DNA of 33,599 nucleotides, taken from the NCBI GenBank assembly GCA_964552715.1, contig CAZKHZ010000007.1, positions 1-33,599 on the forward strand. The letters run 5' to 3'. Numbering within the stretch: position 1 is the first letter of the stretch; the number at the start of each line of letters is the position of its first letter. This document shows, in pieces, positions 33,444-33,599 of the stretch. The position numbers and the translations under genes are program-made. Under the pieces are notes generated by a model. The model did not search any database, was not told where the DNA came from, and saw only the letters and a program-made list of their open reading frames with translations. The stretch is from UBA7692 sp964552715. Its GTDB lineage: Bacteria > Bacteroidota > Bacteroidia > Chitinophagales > LD1.

Positions 33444-33599
33444 TTGTGGTGGAAATATTGCTGCGGTTATTTTTTCGGAACGTCCTCTTTTGTGCAAAAG
33501 GAAGATTGGAATATGGAAATGGAGGTGGCGAATGTGGAAGTGGAGCATTGGAATATGGAAAAGGAGCGGACGATTGTGAAAAGAGAGCTTTGGAATATG
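33444..33599 (+). CDS. Open frame with 14-residue repeats (3' partial, uncertain)
   Basis: The plus frame is open from 33303 to the window edge but has no ATG until 33513; TTG at 33444, GTG at 33492 or ATG at 33513 could start it. It reads WWKYCCGYFFGTSSFVQKED and then two 14-residue repeats of the pattern x-W-N-M-E-x-E, with a third starting at the edge. The period is a whole number of codons and equals two heptads, which favours coding and perhaps a helical rod. No family is recognised, and a non-coding minisatellite remains possible. Confidence 0.35.
   Translation, partial: MWWKYCCGYFFGTSSFVQKEDWNMEMEVANVEVEHWNMEKERTIVKRELWNM
33506..33599. repeat. 42-bp tandem repeat at the window edge
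   Basis: TTGGAATATG recurs at 33506 and 33548, and as TTGGAATATG at 33590-33599, each 42 bp apart. The units between have diverged but keep GGAG/GTGG spacing. The array continues beyond the window. Confidence 0.75.

Overview
The window looks like chromosomal DNA from a free-living or environmental Bacteroidota, probably the Chitinophagales/Sphingobacteriales side. The evidence is a type IX secretion component (PorZ) with its own C-terminal sorting domain, TAnnTTTG-type -7 boxes, a general lack of Shine-Dalgarno sequences, a PafA-type phosphatase and a mitochondrial-type aconitase. It contains one 100-N scaffold gap, so it is draft or metagenome-assembled sequence. No rRNA, tRNA or CRISPR was seen.

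Layout. 1-287 is the end of a CheY-like receiver. 571-5530 is a minus-strand cluster of three periplasmic/lipoprotein peptidyl-prolyl isomerases and a small beta-barrel, an envelope-protein folding operon. Diverging from it is aconitase (5805-8072), whose middle uses leucine codons unlike its ends. A small HEPN protein/partner pair with a terminator follows, then an EamA transporter. 9929-12097 is a tight polysaccharide operon: CpsB-type tyrosine phosphatase, RmlC, RmlD. Next come a small secreted protein, the E2 subunit of pyruvate dehydrogenase, Amt, a DUF1015 protein, an SxtJ-like membrane protein with an ALDH7-type dehydrogenase, an LpxH-like phosphoesterase and a membrane-anchored EEP-family protein.

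The accessory spot is about 20,690-22,980. The last 181 bp of the EEP gene are repeated perfectly, exactly 1,200 bp downstream. Between the copies is a two-gene cassette: a frameshifted GNAT-like protein and a 64-residue partner. After it come a disrupted PIN-domain toxin with its antitoxin and a run of palindromic intergenic sequences. This stretch has the least explained content and several signs of recent rearrangement and decay.

The rest is mostly core: a propeller-like secreted protein, PaaD, PorZ, DeoC, a SPOR protein, CinA (cut by the gap), PafA, a sphingosine-1-phosphate-lyase-like enzyme and a prolyl-4-hydroxylase-like oxygenase. At the right edge an open frame with an exact 42-bp (14-codon) repeat runs out of the window.

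Two patterns cut across the window. Heptanucleotide arrays (GGGACGA and ACTGCCC types) sit at or near gene starts, including inside two signal-peptide regions. Several genes have a -7-like box ending only 4-5 nt before the start codon, as expected of leaderless transcripts. Family assignments come from motif recognition by eye; no database search was run.
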